From Argopecten irradians (lineage: Eukaryota > Mollusca > Bivalvia > Pectinida > Pectinidae), in NCBI RefSeq assembly GCF_041381155.1, contig NC_091134.1, forward strand, positions 30,013,540 to 30,077,539: a stretch of DNA of 64,000 bases. Reading direction: 5' to 3'. Positions within the stretch are counted from its first letter, which is position 1. Each line of letters begins with the position of its first letter. The notes below the pieces were generated by a model, which saw nothing but the letters and a program-made list of their open reading frames with translations, made no database searches and was not told the DNA's origin. Below, piece by piece: positions 35,440 through 47,765 of the stretch. The translations under genes and the position numbers were made by a program.

Positions 35440-36735
35440 ACCATCATCAGATGGTGGGCTATTCAAATCGCCCTGCGTCCGTGGTCCGTCGTCCGTCCGT
35501 AAACAATGCTTGTTATCACTATTTCTTAAAAACTGCTGCAGGGATTTTGTTCAAACTTCACATGGAGGTTACCCTTGGTCCCTAGTTGTGCCATACAGAT
35601 TTTGAGGCTGATCGGAAAAACAAGATGGCCGCCAGGCAGCCATCTTTGATTTTGGCAGTTGAAGTTTGTTATCGATATTTCTTGAGAACTACTGAAGGGA
35701 TTTTGTTCAAACTTCACATGGAGGTTACCCTTGGTCCCTAGTTGTGCCATACAGATTTTGAGGCTGATCGGAAAAACAAGATGGCCGCCAGGCAGCCATC
35801 TTTGATTTTGGCAGTTGAAGTTTGTTATCGATATTTCTTGAGAACTACTGAAGGGATTTTGTTCAAACTTCACATGGAGGTTACCCTTGGTCCCTATTTG
35901 TGCCATACAGATTTTGAGGCTGAAAGGAAAAACAAGATGGCCGCCAGGCGGCCATCTTGGATTTTGATAGTTAAGGTTTGATATCCCCATTTCTCATAAA
36001 GTGCTGAAGGGATCTTTCTCAAATTTAATATGTAGGTTCCCCTAGGGCCCTTGTTGTGCATATTGCATTTTTGGACCAAACGGTGAACAAGATTTTGATA
36101 GTTAAAGTTTGTTATGGCTATTTCTCAGATTGTACTGAAGGGATCTGTCTCAAATTTCATATGTAGGTTCCCCTAGGGACCTAGTTGTGTATATTGCATT
36201 TTGGGACCGATCGGTTAACAAGATGGCCGCCAGGCAGCCATCTTGGATTTTGTTATTCAAAGTTTGTTATCGCTATTTCTCAGAAAGTACTGAAGGGATC
36301 TGTCTCAAAATTCATATGTAGGTTCCCCTAGGGCCCTAGTTGTGCATATTGTGATTTGGGACCGATTGGTCAACAAAATTGCTGCCAGGCAGCCATCTTG
36401 GATTTTTATATTCAAAGTTTGTTATCGCTATTTCTCAGAAAGTATTGAATGGATCTTTCCCAAATTTCACATGTAGGTTCCCCTAGGGCCCTAGTTGTGC
36501 ATATTGTGATTTGGGACCGATTGATCAACAAGATGGCCGCCAAGGAGTCATCTTGGATTTTGAAAGTTGAAGTTTGTTACCGCTATTTCTCAAAAGGTAC
36601 TGAAGCGATCTGTCTCAAATTTTATATGTAGTATGTTTGAAAAAGTTTAAAAAGTAGAGAAAAGATCCATCTTTCCTTTGTCAGATATAGATCATTCTTT
36701 GGTGGGCGCCAAAATCCCTCTGGGATCTCTTGTTA
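35440..36735 (+). repeat. About 120-bp tandem repeat family, roughly 9 units
   Basis: Begins with the hairpin 'gcccaccatc'/'gatggtgggc' (35436-35459). Units carry 'gaagtttgttatcgatattt', 'actgaagggat', 'cccttggtccctagttgtgc' and 'aagatggccgccaggcagcc'. It ends 'ggtgggcgccaaaatccctc' + 'tgggatctcttgtta'. A diverged copy lies at 18300-19200. Minus-strand open frames here are by-products. I know this family as common in bivalves. Confidence 0.85.
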
Positions 36736-37338
36736 AATGTAATTAACCACCATTTAAAAAAATTTGAAAACTGAGGAAAGCTGGCTTGATAAATGTTTAA
36801 GTTGTTGTTTTGATCTACTATGTGTTATGTACATGTATATTTTGCATTCATCCCGTCTGTATGGATGTAAGGAAGCAATAAAATTGAATTGAATTGTATA
36901 CTGTATATATGTTTCTGCTGCAGACTAGGAATACTTCAGACTTTGTCCATATACTCGTTCTCATACACTGAATACAGTTTCACGTTTCTGGGCCCAGTTT
37001 CATGATCATTTCATGTACTTTTTGAGAGAAAAATGTCTCATTTTCCAAATCAAAACTTTTTCGTTAACGTTACCATTTTGCAGTTATGAACAAAGACGGC
37101 AATGACGTCATGCAGTTTAAGCGGCGCACAAAAATATTGATATTTTGAAAACATTGCAAAATCATGCAAATAAGAAAAAATATTTGTAAGAGTAGGGAAA
37201 AATAAGTAATGACGAAAAGTTTAAGGTTTCCTTTTCCGGATAATTTTTACCAATTGCTGAATTTTATAATCGCCACAGTGCCCGTTCGATGGTTTCGGGG
37301 CTTTAGCTTAAAATGTAGGTAAAGAGAAAACCGTCTGC
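36736..37338. other. COQ3 upstream region
   Basis: No coding signal. It becomes less AT-rich towards 37300. The probable COQ3 promoter includes the ETS site just before the ATG. Confidence 0.4.
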
Positions 37339-37346
37339 ACTTCCGG
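37339..37346 (+). promoter_or_regulatory. ETS/GABP-like site at COQ3 start
   Basis: ACTTCCGG eight bases before the COQ3 ATG. GABP sites are common in promoters of nuclear genes for mitochondrial proteins, so the placement fits. Binding is inferred. Confidence 0.4.
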
Positions 37347-37353
37347 TAACAAT

Positions 37354-40300
37354 ATGGCGAGCAGTGTGCGAGGTTACAATATTTGCAGAGGCTGTTGTTC
37401 TATTTTGCGTAAAAGTCTGACACTAACTTCCAGTCAGAAGTAAGAAAAGATTTGTATAAATGGACTATTGTTTTATGCAGTCAACTGTGATATATGGCAT
37501 GCCAAACGCTATCAGGCTATTCACTTACTCCCATAACATCAGCCAGTTAGCTATGTTACGGTTACGTACATTTATAAGTTAGATGTAGGCCTAGTGGAAC
37601 TGTACTTTAAACTTTAAAACACCAATAAATGTATTGCTCTGTTCAGAAGTAAGATTAACTGACTCGAATAGTATTATTTTTCTGAAATAAATCGCATAAA
37701 TGTTTTTGCTTTATGAAAGGTATGGCAAGGTTATTTAGGTAACTATTAGTAAATAATCATTTATAATGTTTGGGGGTACGTAATTTCGCACACTTTTGGC
37801 ATTGATTTTAATGAATTTCAAATACTTTCATTCCGAACCAAAAAGGCTGAACTTACATCGGCAGATGTACAAGTGCTTCACAACACACGAGTATGTAACC
37901 GGATATGCGCAGACGTATCACTGCGCACGGGAGCTGTTATTAACTTGATGTTAACCTGTAGTTGAACGGGTTTGGGGGACGTAATTTCGCACACCCCTCA
38001 AACTTTCTTGTTTTTGGAGAAAATAATCATTATCAAACATTTCATGGACCAACAACATTATAAACAAAGATTAAGTACAGTTCCAATCTTGAAATGACAT
38101 CAAAACACAATTATATTTCTAAATGAAAAAGTGACATTTCGCCGCCATTTTCGATATGAAAAATGACCGCTCCCTATAGTAAACAATGTAAACGAGGTCA
38201 AGAAAGTCATAGGGTGTCCGCAGAAAATATCTGTTTTCCGCTTATATTTGATGGATTTTCATACGGGTTTCGATGTATTCTAAAAAAAGGATAGTTTCTC
38301 TACATATTTGTACGTGAATCAGTTATTTATCACCCAGAATTATTTTATGTCAAGTGGTTTATTTTCTATAAATTTCTTTACTGAGATGGGCCGTATTGTT
38401 CCGATTTCGTTTTTTCAAAACAAACTTATCCTGAAAAAATTAACTAAATATGACAAAATCACAGTGAGAGGCCTCCTTTAGTCACAACATAAACAACAGA
38501 GCAAAACTTTCTGACATTTAAAGGAAGATCGCGAAAAATCGTCAGGTGTGCGAAATTACGTACTGTGCGAAATTACGTACCCTCACTCTAATGTTTGATA
38601 TACAAGAACCGAATCTATTTTCACAAGTACCGAAATGATTTCTGCAAGTACCGAAACGACTTCTGCAAGTACCGAAACGACTTCCACAAGTACCGAAACT
38701 ACACAGTACCAAAACTACTCAGTACCGAAAGACCTGAATTCATACAGTTTTCCCGTTCAGCTTTCAACTGAAAAAAACAAAAAATGAATAATCGCTGTGA
38801 TCGGATCGCTGTAAGCTAGTTCTAGCTTGTGAAGATCCATCGTGGTTATTTAATTACTGGTTACAGTTTCAAGTAATTACTGGTTACAGTTTCAAAAATA
38901 TAATGATGCATTGATATATAATTAAATTGTTATAATTAAATGATATAACGACAAAATAAAAAAAAATCCTCAACTATTATAATAAATATTATATCATTAT
39001 AAACTCTCTTTTTATGTTCTTTTTAGCACCAAGCCTCTACTGTCCTGTTCACACTTACCCACAGTTTCTGTCACAAAGTTTCGGCATTGTCATAATAGCA
39101 GTGCAAAGGAACAGCCATGGAGACCTATAGCACAGACTACCATTGATGAGGAGGAACATGAAAAATTCCAGATGCTTTCTAACCTCTGGTGGAATGAACT
39201 GGGAGAATTTCAAGCTCTCCATACTATGAATGAGTTGAGAGTGCCAATGATTAGAGATGCTCTGGTTGGAGAAGTATTCCCATCTACGGCCTTGCCCCTG
39301 ACTGGTATGCAGATACTGGATGTTGGATGTGGTGGAGGGATATTAACAGAGGTATATGTATTCTGTATATATGCTATATATATTTGTATGTTTCTATTTT
39401 CAGTTATGAGTTGCAGCTTAATTTTGAGCTATTTCATGAATAATGGTTTTGCTACCTCATGCAATATTAAAGTATGTAAAAAACATGCAGAAACATATTT
39501 GTTTTCCACCACAGCCACACACTCACATATACTTAATAATATTTGGCATATATAGGCATGATGCCTGTGTATCCAGATCGTGATTCAGATTTTTATTTCT
39601 GTATATATATATCTATGTATCAGTAGTTTTTTCTCTACAGTTAAGACATATTTAATTTAAAAATGAAGTTATTATAGTCTATATATATGTGTATTAGTAG
39701 TTTTTTTTGTACAGTACAAGACATGTTTAATTTAGAAATTAAGTTATTATAATATATATATATATATAAGAAATAAAAACAATAACGACTGACTAGTGAG
39801 CGCTTTCGCCCCATTCAAGGGAGCTCTTCAGTCCGAAGAGCTCCCTTGAATGGGGCGAAAGCGCTCACTAGTCAGTCGTTATCATCTTTTTGACTTAAGC
39901 CATACTTTGTATGGCTTGAGTCATAGGCACTACTTTCAGTAACCTTTCAACTCAGTAATTTAAATGCCGTTGACCTATGACACGCTAATTTAAATGCTGT
40001 TGACCTATGACACGCTAATTTAAATGCCGTTGACCTATACTGTGTACTACATCTCACCCCTCTCCTCTAATTTAAATGCTGTTGATATATACTGTGTACT
40101 ACATCTCAATCCTCCCCTCCCCCCCTTCCTACTCCCCCTGTGCCTGCATGTGTATAATGGCACCTAATACACAGCTAGGCTAGTACCTTTCCTTCCAGCT
40201 GACTGCTGTCCACACACTCTAATCACAATGGTGACTCCCCCATCTAACTTAAACACATAATCTCTGTTATTGATCTTGCTATCTAAGTCTTATAGACCTA

Positions 40301-43300
40301 AAAGTTATAATTAAAAAAAGTAAATTAATCAAACTTTCTTTCCGTGTACTTTAAATAATGCTTTTGAAAACAGACCTGAGTTAAAAGACAATATAAGGCT
40401 GCCATTATGTGTGCATGGTTTTACTTGCATAGATAAGTGAGCAACACAAGAGTGTAGTACAAAGAACTTTTTTTAATGAATATAAGACTTTTGCTTTCTT
40501 TATTTTAAAATCCTATTTCTTTTATTTATAAAAATTTTGATAAAGAAAAATGTCAAATAAACATATATATGGTTTTTCTGTGATCAGTTGAATATTGTTG
40601 AAATAATGATGTCAAAGTCAGTCACAAGACATTTGACTGCTGATAGATACACAAAGCTTTGAATTAAGCTTAATTTTCATATAACACACAGTATCTGTTT
40701 TCTGGGGAATAGAAATCTGCCTAATAGCTTAATGTTTTTATGATGAATTAGTCATATATTTATCATTAGAAAATTATTATTTTTTTACTATAATGATAAT
40801 TGTAAAAACAGAATGGTGTATCTTACACCTTTGTAATGTCATATAATCAACATAAATTAAAACTAAAAATCATTTTGAATTATATTAGCATTTGTGGCAG
40901 TATTGCAAAAAAAATATTACATTTATATCTATGGTTATAAGTGAAACAAGTACATACGTTCAGACCATGAAGTCAAATTATGGTCTACAATTTCATTTCT
41001 ACTAACATTTATGTAAACTAATGTTCAAAATGAAAATTTGTTGTTAGCATCTCGCTAGCTTAACAAAGATGCAACTTTAGAGGTGTCACTAAAATCATGA
41101 AATCCATATATACTTGAGCGGCATGATCATTTCTATGATTAATGTAATGGCCTTGAAATCATCTTTTTTGCTTTTTCCTCAAATACATATGAAAATCATA
41201 TATTAATAATAAAAAAACCCATAGAAACTGTATTTTCAGTACATCAGAATGAAATCACTGAGTTTAATGAGACACTGTTTCATGTTTGATACCTTATTAT
41301 TATTCAAATTATGATTGCAGAATTTACTCTTTGTGTTTATTCCCCATAATGCATGCTTCTTAGATTAAAACCACAACCTATTTTCCATAAAACAGACTGA
41401 ATTCCATCATTATGATAAAAACAGACACAAACAGTGTTGAATTAACATACTTATGTTGAAATAAAATACCTAAAAAAGCTTCTATTACCTAATGATGGCT
41501 TTAAAAGTATACATGAAAATTAAAATGTATTTTGATATTTTCAACATTTACAAAATAATTTGAAATATAGGTGGCTTATGATATTGTGTAAAATACAGAT
41601 AACCGATATTGTGTAAAATACAGATAACCTTGAGTGAGTTCAGGTTGTAAATATTAATATAAGCATTGGCTTTCAGTTGGCATTCATAGTCAATATGAAT
41701 ACCAACTAGAGGGAGGCAAATTTCATGATGCGCTCTAGCTTCTTGGACATTGCTAATGATACAAAAAAGCCTTTCAATCAATATCGATATAATATGCGGG
41801 AATGAAAGAAATAATATGCATATGCACGAAGAAGTTATATATAGGATACTATTCAATTGATGTTGTCAGAGTAAACTGAAGATTGCCATAAAGGGATTTA
41901 AAGGATATGATAAATGCAAGGTACACATAATAACAAAATCTTGGAGTGACAAATGACATTTTTTGCCATTTTCTCAAAAGAAAGAGAGACGGAAATATTT
42001 ATAATTAATCATTGACTCATGGTCGACCCTACTTTGTGATTTGCTATTTGTTTATCAATAATGAAATAAATTGTCATCTTATGATAGAGTGCTTGTATTT
42101 ATAATACAACACTTTTACCTGGAATTTATAGTTGTCCAACTGGGAATTTACGTTATACATGATGTGTATGATATAATGTTCACCAATATCAAATTCATTT
42201 ATCTAAGGAATTGCAATGATTTTGGATTATTGTATTGCATGCATGTTCTTTGTTTTGAGTAGAAGGAAATGGAAAAGTAACTCTAAAAAAATATTTAAAT
42301 TTTTTCTTAACCATTGCTGTTTTAGTTTTTTAGTTTTTATTAGTTTAATGTCCTATTAACAGCCAGGGTCATTTAAGGACGTGCCAGGTTTGTTGGTAGA
42401 GGAAAGCCGGAGTTCGCGGAGAAAAACCACCGACTAGCGGTCAGTACCTGGCAACTGCCCCACATGGGATTCGAACATAGAGGTGGAGGGCATGTGGTAA
42501 TATGTGGTACATCTTAACCACTCGGCCACCGCAGCCCCTAAACCATTGCAATTTGACAACAATTGATGGCCATACTGTTGTACATTGAGATTTATCATTT
42601 GTGTTATCAATGCAAATCAGAATTCTTGATTTGTAACGTTTTTTTAGGCTTAAGTCTCAGTACTTTCAGTACTTTGATTAACAATAGTTGGTGTTTAATA
42701 AAGTATATATATATGTATCATTTAAGCATTGATGTCACTATTTTTTAATTTTATCGGGGTATGAAAAAAAAATTGTTTGCAAACTGTGTGAATCCGCGTA
42801 GCGGATTCTCACAAAAGTTTGCAAACAATTTTTCTTTTCATAACCCGATAAATAAAAAATAGTGACATCAATACTTATAATTAATTTTATACTCTATTTG
42901 ATAAAATGCAGTATGTTTAAATGTAACATTACAGTGGTTTTTCAAGGGACTCTTTTTTCCGAATCAATACGCAACGTCAATGTCTCTATTGTGACGTCAC
43001 GTTAACGTCGGGGTTTCGCGCCATTCTCGGATTTTTTTTTTTCATAGTGGTATGCAAAAAAAATATTGGCCAATCAGAAAGCCAGATTTGGTATGAAAAC
43101 AAAGAAAAATTAATTATATATATATATATAGCCATATCGAATGGCTGATATATATATCAGTAGTTTTTCTCTACAGTACAAAACATGTTTAATTTAAAAA
43201 TCAAATAATTATAGTCTACCACAAGTTGACAGTTTCTGCCTTAATAGTGTACTTTTGATCATTTGAAAACTCATATTATCACAAGTTTTACCATGTTCCT

Positions 43301-45243
43301 GCAAACTTAGTTAATTAGGTTTTGACTGGAATTTATTGTGTACTTTATTATATTATATGACTCTTGTTTATATGTAGCCTTTGGCCAGACTTGGTGCCCA
43401 GATGATAGGAGTGGACATGGTACAGGATAATATAAAGACAGCTCAGGCCCACCTGGTCGATGACCCGTCCATCAGGGCACGTGTTAAGTACATACAGGCC
43501 ACTGTTGAGGATCTAGTCGGGTCAGAGGAAAGAAAATTTGACGCTGTCGTAGCATCTGAGGTGGTAGAACATGTTGCAGACCTTGAGTCGTTTTTGTCTT
43601 CGTCTTGTTTATTACTTAAAGTGAGTTTGAAACCTGAAGTGTCAGGAGAAGCAAAATCCCAAAAATGAGATCCTTTTAAATATAAATTTAATTTCGTTTT
43701 GATGTGAGAGAAAATGTCTATACGTAATGCACTAGTGAATTGAAAATAATTCCGGATTCACTTCTTCATAGTGAAAGTTTTTATACATGTAGTGTCCTTA
43801 ATATCTTTATTTGTTGAAACCTTTCAATTTTTTATGCTACAGCCTGGCGGATCCCTCTTTATAACAACAATCAATAAAACACAGATATCACGGGGTTTGG
43901 CTGTATTTGCTGCAGAAAAGCTGCTACGTTTGGTACCAGATGGAACACATGACTGGGAGAAGTTTGTACCACCGGACGATCTACAGTATCTGCTGGAAAA
44001 CAGTAAGGGGTTACAACAATACAAACATCTAATTTTTAGGTTAACTAATACAGAGTCTCAAGTGACTTATTCCAATCACCTTTGCCTGTCATACGTTGAT
44101 AAACAAATTACATTTTCTACTTCTTTTCCAAAACCACAGAACCAAAATTGTGAATTATATGGTCCCAAAATTTACAAAATCTTCTGAAATTCTAAAAATG
44201 GTAGAATCAAATGCTCCTCATAGATGGAAGATTCTTGAGGTCCTCTAGATAAATTGTGAATGATGCGCATTGTATGACACTGGGTCTCACGTTTCTCATT
44301 GGGGAAGGGATCAGATTTACTATAGTTTATATTAGGTAAAATACATTTTTGAGAATTATTTGATCATTTGTTAAAGGAAATCAGTCAAATGTCAGAATTA
44401 TCATAACTGGTATGAGATGGCGTTTAACCTCATTGACAAAACTCCTGACTGACACACAGGGGTCTGAGGGGCCGGACCAAAAGGGGCCAAATAGGTTTTA
44501 CATTGTGTAACCGTTTTAACTTCAAAAATCTTTTTAGATTCAACAAATAGCAAAATTAAAGTTTGTTTTCGTCAGTTGGTTGATTCATGTAGTGAAGAAA
44601 CACTCAGAATGTAAATATATTGCACTAGTGACATCCTTGTGGGCCTGAGGGGTAGGGTCAAAAGAGGTTATTGACTATATTTATTTAGGTAACTTTCTGT
44701 AAATACAAGTATGCATGGTATTTATATTTGACTGGTAGCATGCCTATGGGGTTGAAATTTAAAATTGTTCAAATTGTTGGTACAAACCTGGGGGTAGACC
44801 AGTAGAGGGGCAGTGCCAAAGTATGCCAAACGTGGTCAGTTTCAGGTTAATTAAGTTCATGTCTCCAAAAATAAGCAATGGATATCACTGGTAGCATCCC
44901 CAGGCAATGGGATAAGGGATTCAAATTGTAAGCCTGAGTTTTTGTGATAGGGTACAATGTATTTACTAAATTAACCAGGTAAACGATACAGGCCCTCTGG
45001 ACCTCATAGTAAGTTTATACATTTGTATGTCATCTGTTTGCTAGCTTTAATTAATTAACTTTCTAATTCCTAGATGGCCTGACTACACGACTAATTCATG
45101 GCCTCCTGTACAATCCACTGACCTGCAGATGGAGCTGGGTCAAGGACACCAGTATGAACTATGCCCTGCATGCAGTTAAGGGGAATAACTCCTTCGAGGA
45201 CCAAGATTTTCAACACGAAGCAAAAGATGAGCCAAAATCTTAG
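37354..45243 (+). CDS. COQ3: COQ3, mitochondrial ubiquinone biosynthesis O-methyltransferase (complete)
   Basis: Five exons join to 984 nt (327 aa): 37354-37439, 39027-39351, 43378-43620, 43843-44002, 45074-45243 (TAG). Phases 2, 0, 0, 1 match at each junction. The product methylates polyhydroxylated polyprenyl-benzene intermediates of coenzyme Q using S-adenosylmethionine, inside mitochondria. Exon 1 encodes a basic, acid-free leader (MASSVRGYNICRGCCSIL), as expected for import. Motif I LDVGCGGG lies near residue 126, followed by GVDMVQDNIKTAQ, FDAVVASEVVEHV (about 190) and PGGSLFITTINKT (about 219). The C-terminal LIHGLLYNPLT and MNYALHAVK also match the family. An ETS-like site (ACTTCCGG, 37339-37346) sits just before the ATG. 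Intron 2 (4.0 kb) is full of mobile-element remains. The gene diverges from PNISR. Possible polyadenylation signals are at 45414 and 45509. Confidence 0.95.
37773..38588. mobile_element. 816-bp non-autonomous DNA transposon in COQ3 intron 1
   Basis: Ends carry 'ggtacgtaatttcgcacac' (left, about 37775) and the inverted 'tgtgcgaaattacgtacc' (right, two tandem copies, 38547-38582), with a third internal copy at 37975. The same 9 bp, TAATGTTTG, flanks both sides (37764-37772 and 38589-38597), as for a target-site duplication. There is no coding capacity. An 8-10 bp duplication suggests hAT or Mutator relatives, but the superfamily is not settled. Confidence 0.65.
38617..38715 (+). repeat. About 23-bp tandem repeat, 4-5 copies
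   Basis: Units of 'gcaagtaccgaaacgacttc' type in COQ3 intron 1, just after the 816-bp element. It does not touch a splice site. Confidence 0.8.
39782..39882. repeat. Perfect palindrome with 48-bp arms
   Basis: Arms 39782-39829 and 39835-39882 are exact inverted copies around a 5-nt loop (agtcc). The outer arm starts 'ataacgactgactagtgagc' and the inner end is 'gagctcttc'. It follows a (TA)n tract and lies in COQ3 intron 2. Confidence 0.9.
39955..40105 (+). repeat. 30-bp tandem repeat, about 4 copies
   Basis: The unit 'taaatgccgttgacctatga' + 'cacgctaatt', with the last copies diverging into 'actgtgtactacatctca'. It lies in COQ3 intron 2. Confidence 0.75.
40106..42318. other. COQ3 intron 2, no recognisable content
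   Basis: Very AT-rich. Open frames such as 41856-41548 (-) and 42071-42262 (+) have no conserved features. No gene or RNA is supported. Confidence 0.5.
42319..42538 (-). mobile_element. tRNA-derived SINE
   Basis: Read on the minus strand, it starts GGGGCTGCGGTGGCCGAGTG (A box) and has a TTCGAATCC B box (42468-42478), as in a Leu/Ser-type tRNA. It continues with 'gaccctggctgttaatagga' and an A-rich tail 'aaaaactaaaaaac'. It lies in COQ3 intron 2, opposite to the gene. The tRNA-like part is not a functional tRNA gene because the cloverleaf is not kept. Confidence 0.85.
42728..42872. repeat. Foldback element in COQ3 intron 2
   Basis: 'attgatgtcactatttttta' (42728) pairs with 'aaaaaatagtgacatcaat' (to 42872). 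Inner 'attgtttgcaaac' and 'gtttgcaaacaat' also pair, as do 'gaatccgc' and 'gcggattc' at the centre. Confidence 0.85.
44280..45073. repeat. COQ3 last intron, with a dispersed repeat
   Basis: 44440-45010 resembles the repeat at 2880-3240 in reading direction: 'ggccggaccaaaaggggcca', then 'accaggtaaacgatacaggc' and 'cctctggacctcat' at its end. No exon lies here. Confidence 0.5.
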
Positions 45244-46097
45244 TGAAGTAGAATTAAGTAATTTATAGTTTCCTTTCCTACAAATTGTGATTAGTCACAC
45301 TTCGGAGGTGCACAATTAGGTGTTGTTAGACATTTAAAACCTTCGACATTCAAATACATGTAGGTCAAAAGTATCTTCTAGATACTTTAATTGTTTTATA
45401 CCCATTTGCATGGAATAAATATTGAGAGAGAAAATGTTTTTTTGATGTATTATGAAGTTCCTAATGGAAATCTGTGTTTATAAACATCCACAGGAATGAT
45501 TGTAACCAAATAAAGAATTACAAGCTTAATTAATTCTTATATTGTTTCAATTCATCAAACCATTATCATCAATTTACCTATCTTATATATACACTAACAT
45601 TGTCGTTGCTGAACTACTGTGACTCCTTGAAGTTAGAGCAAGTTACTAAGAAAATCTACAAACTCAAATGAAATTGTACTGCAGTAGACAGAGACAAAGT
45701 TCAAGGATTTCTTGACTGCACAAAACTCAAGTTTGGTATGACTAACTAGACCATGGTTCTTAAGAATACCTTACAGTTAAAGTCAAAAGGCACTGCAATG
45801 TTAAAGGTCATAGGGGTTAGATAGGCTAAAACCTTTAAACAACTTCTTGTCAATAACTAAGAAGACTAGAGTTCTGATATTTGGCATATACGTAGCATGC
45901 TGGGTTGAAAAGCTACCAAGATAGATTGGTTAAATAAATGACTTTGACATTCTTTAAAGTAAGTTTGTTCAACTGAATGATCTGCTTGGCTTTCATTCAA
46001 GGTCACAGGGGTCAAAAGGTCTTACAAGTTAGCATGCTGGGATGCAGTGCAACCAAATTTGTCCAAATTAAAGGCCTTGAACAGGTAACAGATGTAA
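45244..46097 (+). other. COQ3 3' UTR and downstream sequence
   Basis: AATAAA motifs at about 45414 and 45509 are candidate polyadenylation signals. 45740-46070 contains a dispersed repeat ('aaggtcacaggggtcaaaag') related to 47060-47240. Confidence 0.5.
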
Positions 46098-46099
46098 TA

Positions 46100-47044
46100 C
46101 AGTGTGACTTGTCTAAACCGTACCCTGTACAAACCAGAAACTTGTCTAAACCATACCCTGTACAAACCAGAAACTTGTCTTAACCGGACCCTGTACAAAC
46201 CAGAAACTTGTCTAAACTGGACCCTGTACAAACCAGAAACTTGTCCATACCGATCAAATTGTGTGGTTCCGGATATTTATTAATAAATTATAGTATCTAA
46301 AACCTGTATAATCCGGAACCTGTCTACTCTGAAAACCATATTTATTTTAATAATGTTACTCTACTTTTCTGTAAGGGGTAATTAATGTAGTGCCAATTTA
46401 TAGACCTATATTTATATGTACATATTCCTATACTATATTTTGTAAACCGACAATGATGTTTTAACAAGACGGAACAATCAAAACAAGCACTCTTCATTCA
46501 CGCCTTTGATTCAATGCTATACTGTTCAATCATGAGACGCCTACGGGAGTTTTACCTGTACTAAAGACAGTGACAGCTTTTCACTTGTACATGTTTTTGC
46601 CTCCACTGCGTTCCCCGGCAAGGTCTGTCGATGTAGATTTCTGTCACAGTAAAATACTTTAGGTCATTCCTTATAGGTTAACTTGCGAGATTTTCTAATG
46701 AGAAGTATCATGGCGGCCAAGTGAGCTGTATCGGAGATGTGAGCCATTGAAATGTGCTTACAAAACAATATACATGGAGATGGGTAAATAATCAGATCAT
46801 GTTAGAAATGTTGGATATTGCTGAATTAATAAACGCAAATTTACTTGACATCATTTTCACCGCTGGATGTTTAGCAACACTATGGTTGATGGGATGAAAT
46901 CGTAACTCTTCCATATACCGTCTGTTGTTCAGAACTACGTCATCGAAACTTACCATGAAAAGGTTATATTCTCAACAAATTGGATACCTCTATAAACCGA
47001 ACAAATGGACTGGTCCCTTTACGGTAACATCACAAGTCATACTG
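46100..47044. mobile_element. 945-bp TA-flanked MITE, pogo/Tc1-like
   Basis: The left end CAGTGTGACTTGT and the right end, read inverted, CAGTATGACTTGT are flanked by TA at 46098-46099 and 47045-47046. Inside the left end is a 33-bp tandem repeat ('cttgtctaaaccgtaccctg' + 'tacaaaccagaaa', about 4 copies, 46107-46250). The 'aaaccg..cctgta' style is like that of pogo/Tigger elements. No transposase is encoded. Confidence 0.7.
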
Positions 47045-47765
47045 TATAGGCTAAAATCTTTAAAGGACTTGTGAATAACTGAAAAGACTAGAAACCTTCT
47101 ATTGGGTCTGGGATATCAAGTTTGTTGAAAGGAATGACCTTTATATTCATTCAAGGTCACAGGGGTCAAATATACTAAAATCGTTAAACAACTTCAAAAT
47201 ATTGTCAGATGACTAGCTAGAGGCCTTTTGGGACCCTTGTTATATTTTAGTTGATGGATTCATGCAGGCCAGATAGGCATCTAGCGGAATAATAGGCATC
47301 ATGATTTATTATCATTTTACACGACATACTTACACCCATATCTGCATATTGAGATTGCCAATAAAGTTTTATCAATATACAACAAAGTCAAAAATACTGG
47401 TCAATAAAATAATTTAATATCTCAACTCAGGTTAAAAAATAAAAATATGAATGATAAACGTGTATTGTAAAACAACTACAAAATTATCAAAATTCTATCA
47501 AATCATACTTAAACACATCATATTTTTGACTGCCATTTTAATATATCACATTTGATTGTACACATGGTAAAAGATAGGGTGTACCATGGAATCAAGCTAC
47601 CAATTAACTAATATGCAAAAATATTAAATATGGTATATGAATTTCATTGAAAATTAGAAAGTGCTAGATACTGTATAAGTTAAAGCTATCTCATTATATT
47701 TTAAGACCATAATTAATTATGCAGTTATTTACCCTTGTTAGATGCCGTGATTATTTGTTACACCA

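Noticed and set aside
35526..35990. 154-aa minus-strand frame with three near-identical 47-residue blocks
   Set aside because: By-product of the roughly 120-bp tandem family; the frame stops in adjacent units.
42460..42538. tRNA gene on the minus strand
   Set aside because: A and B boxes are present, but the stems do not close and the sequence continues into a SINE body with an A-rich tail.
44003..44187. Extension of COQ3 exon 4 to a stop at 44187
   Set aside because: The donor A/gtaagg at 44002 and the exon at 45074 restore the conserved COQ3 C terminus in phase, so the extension is intron.
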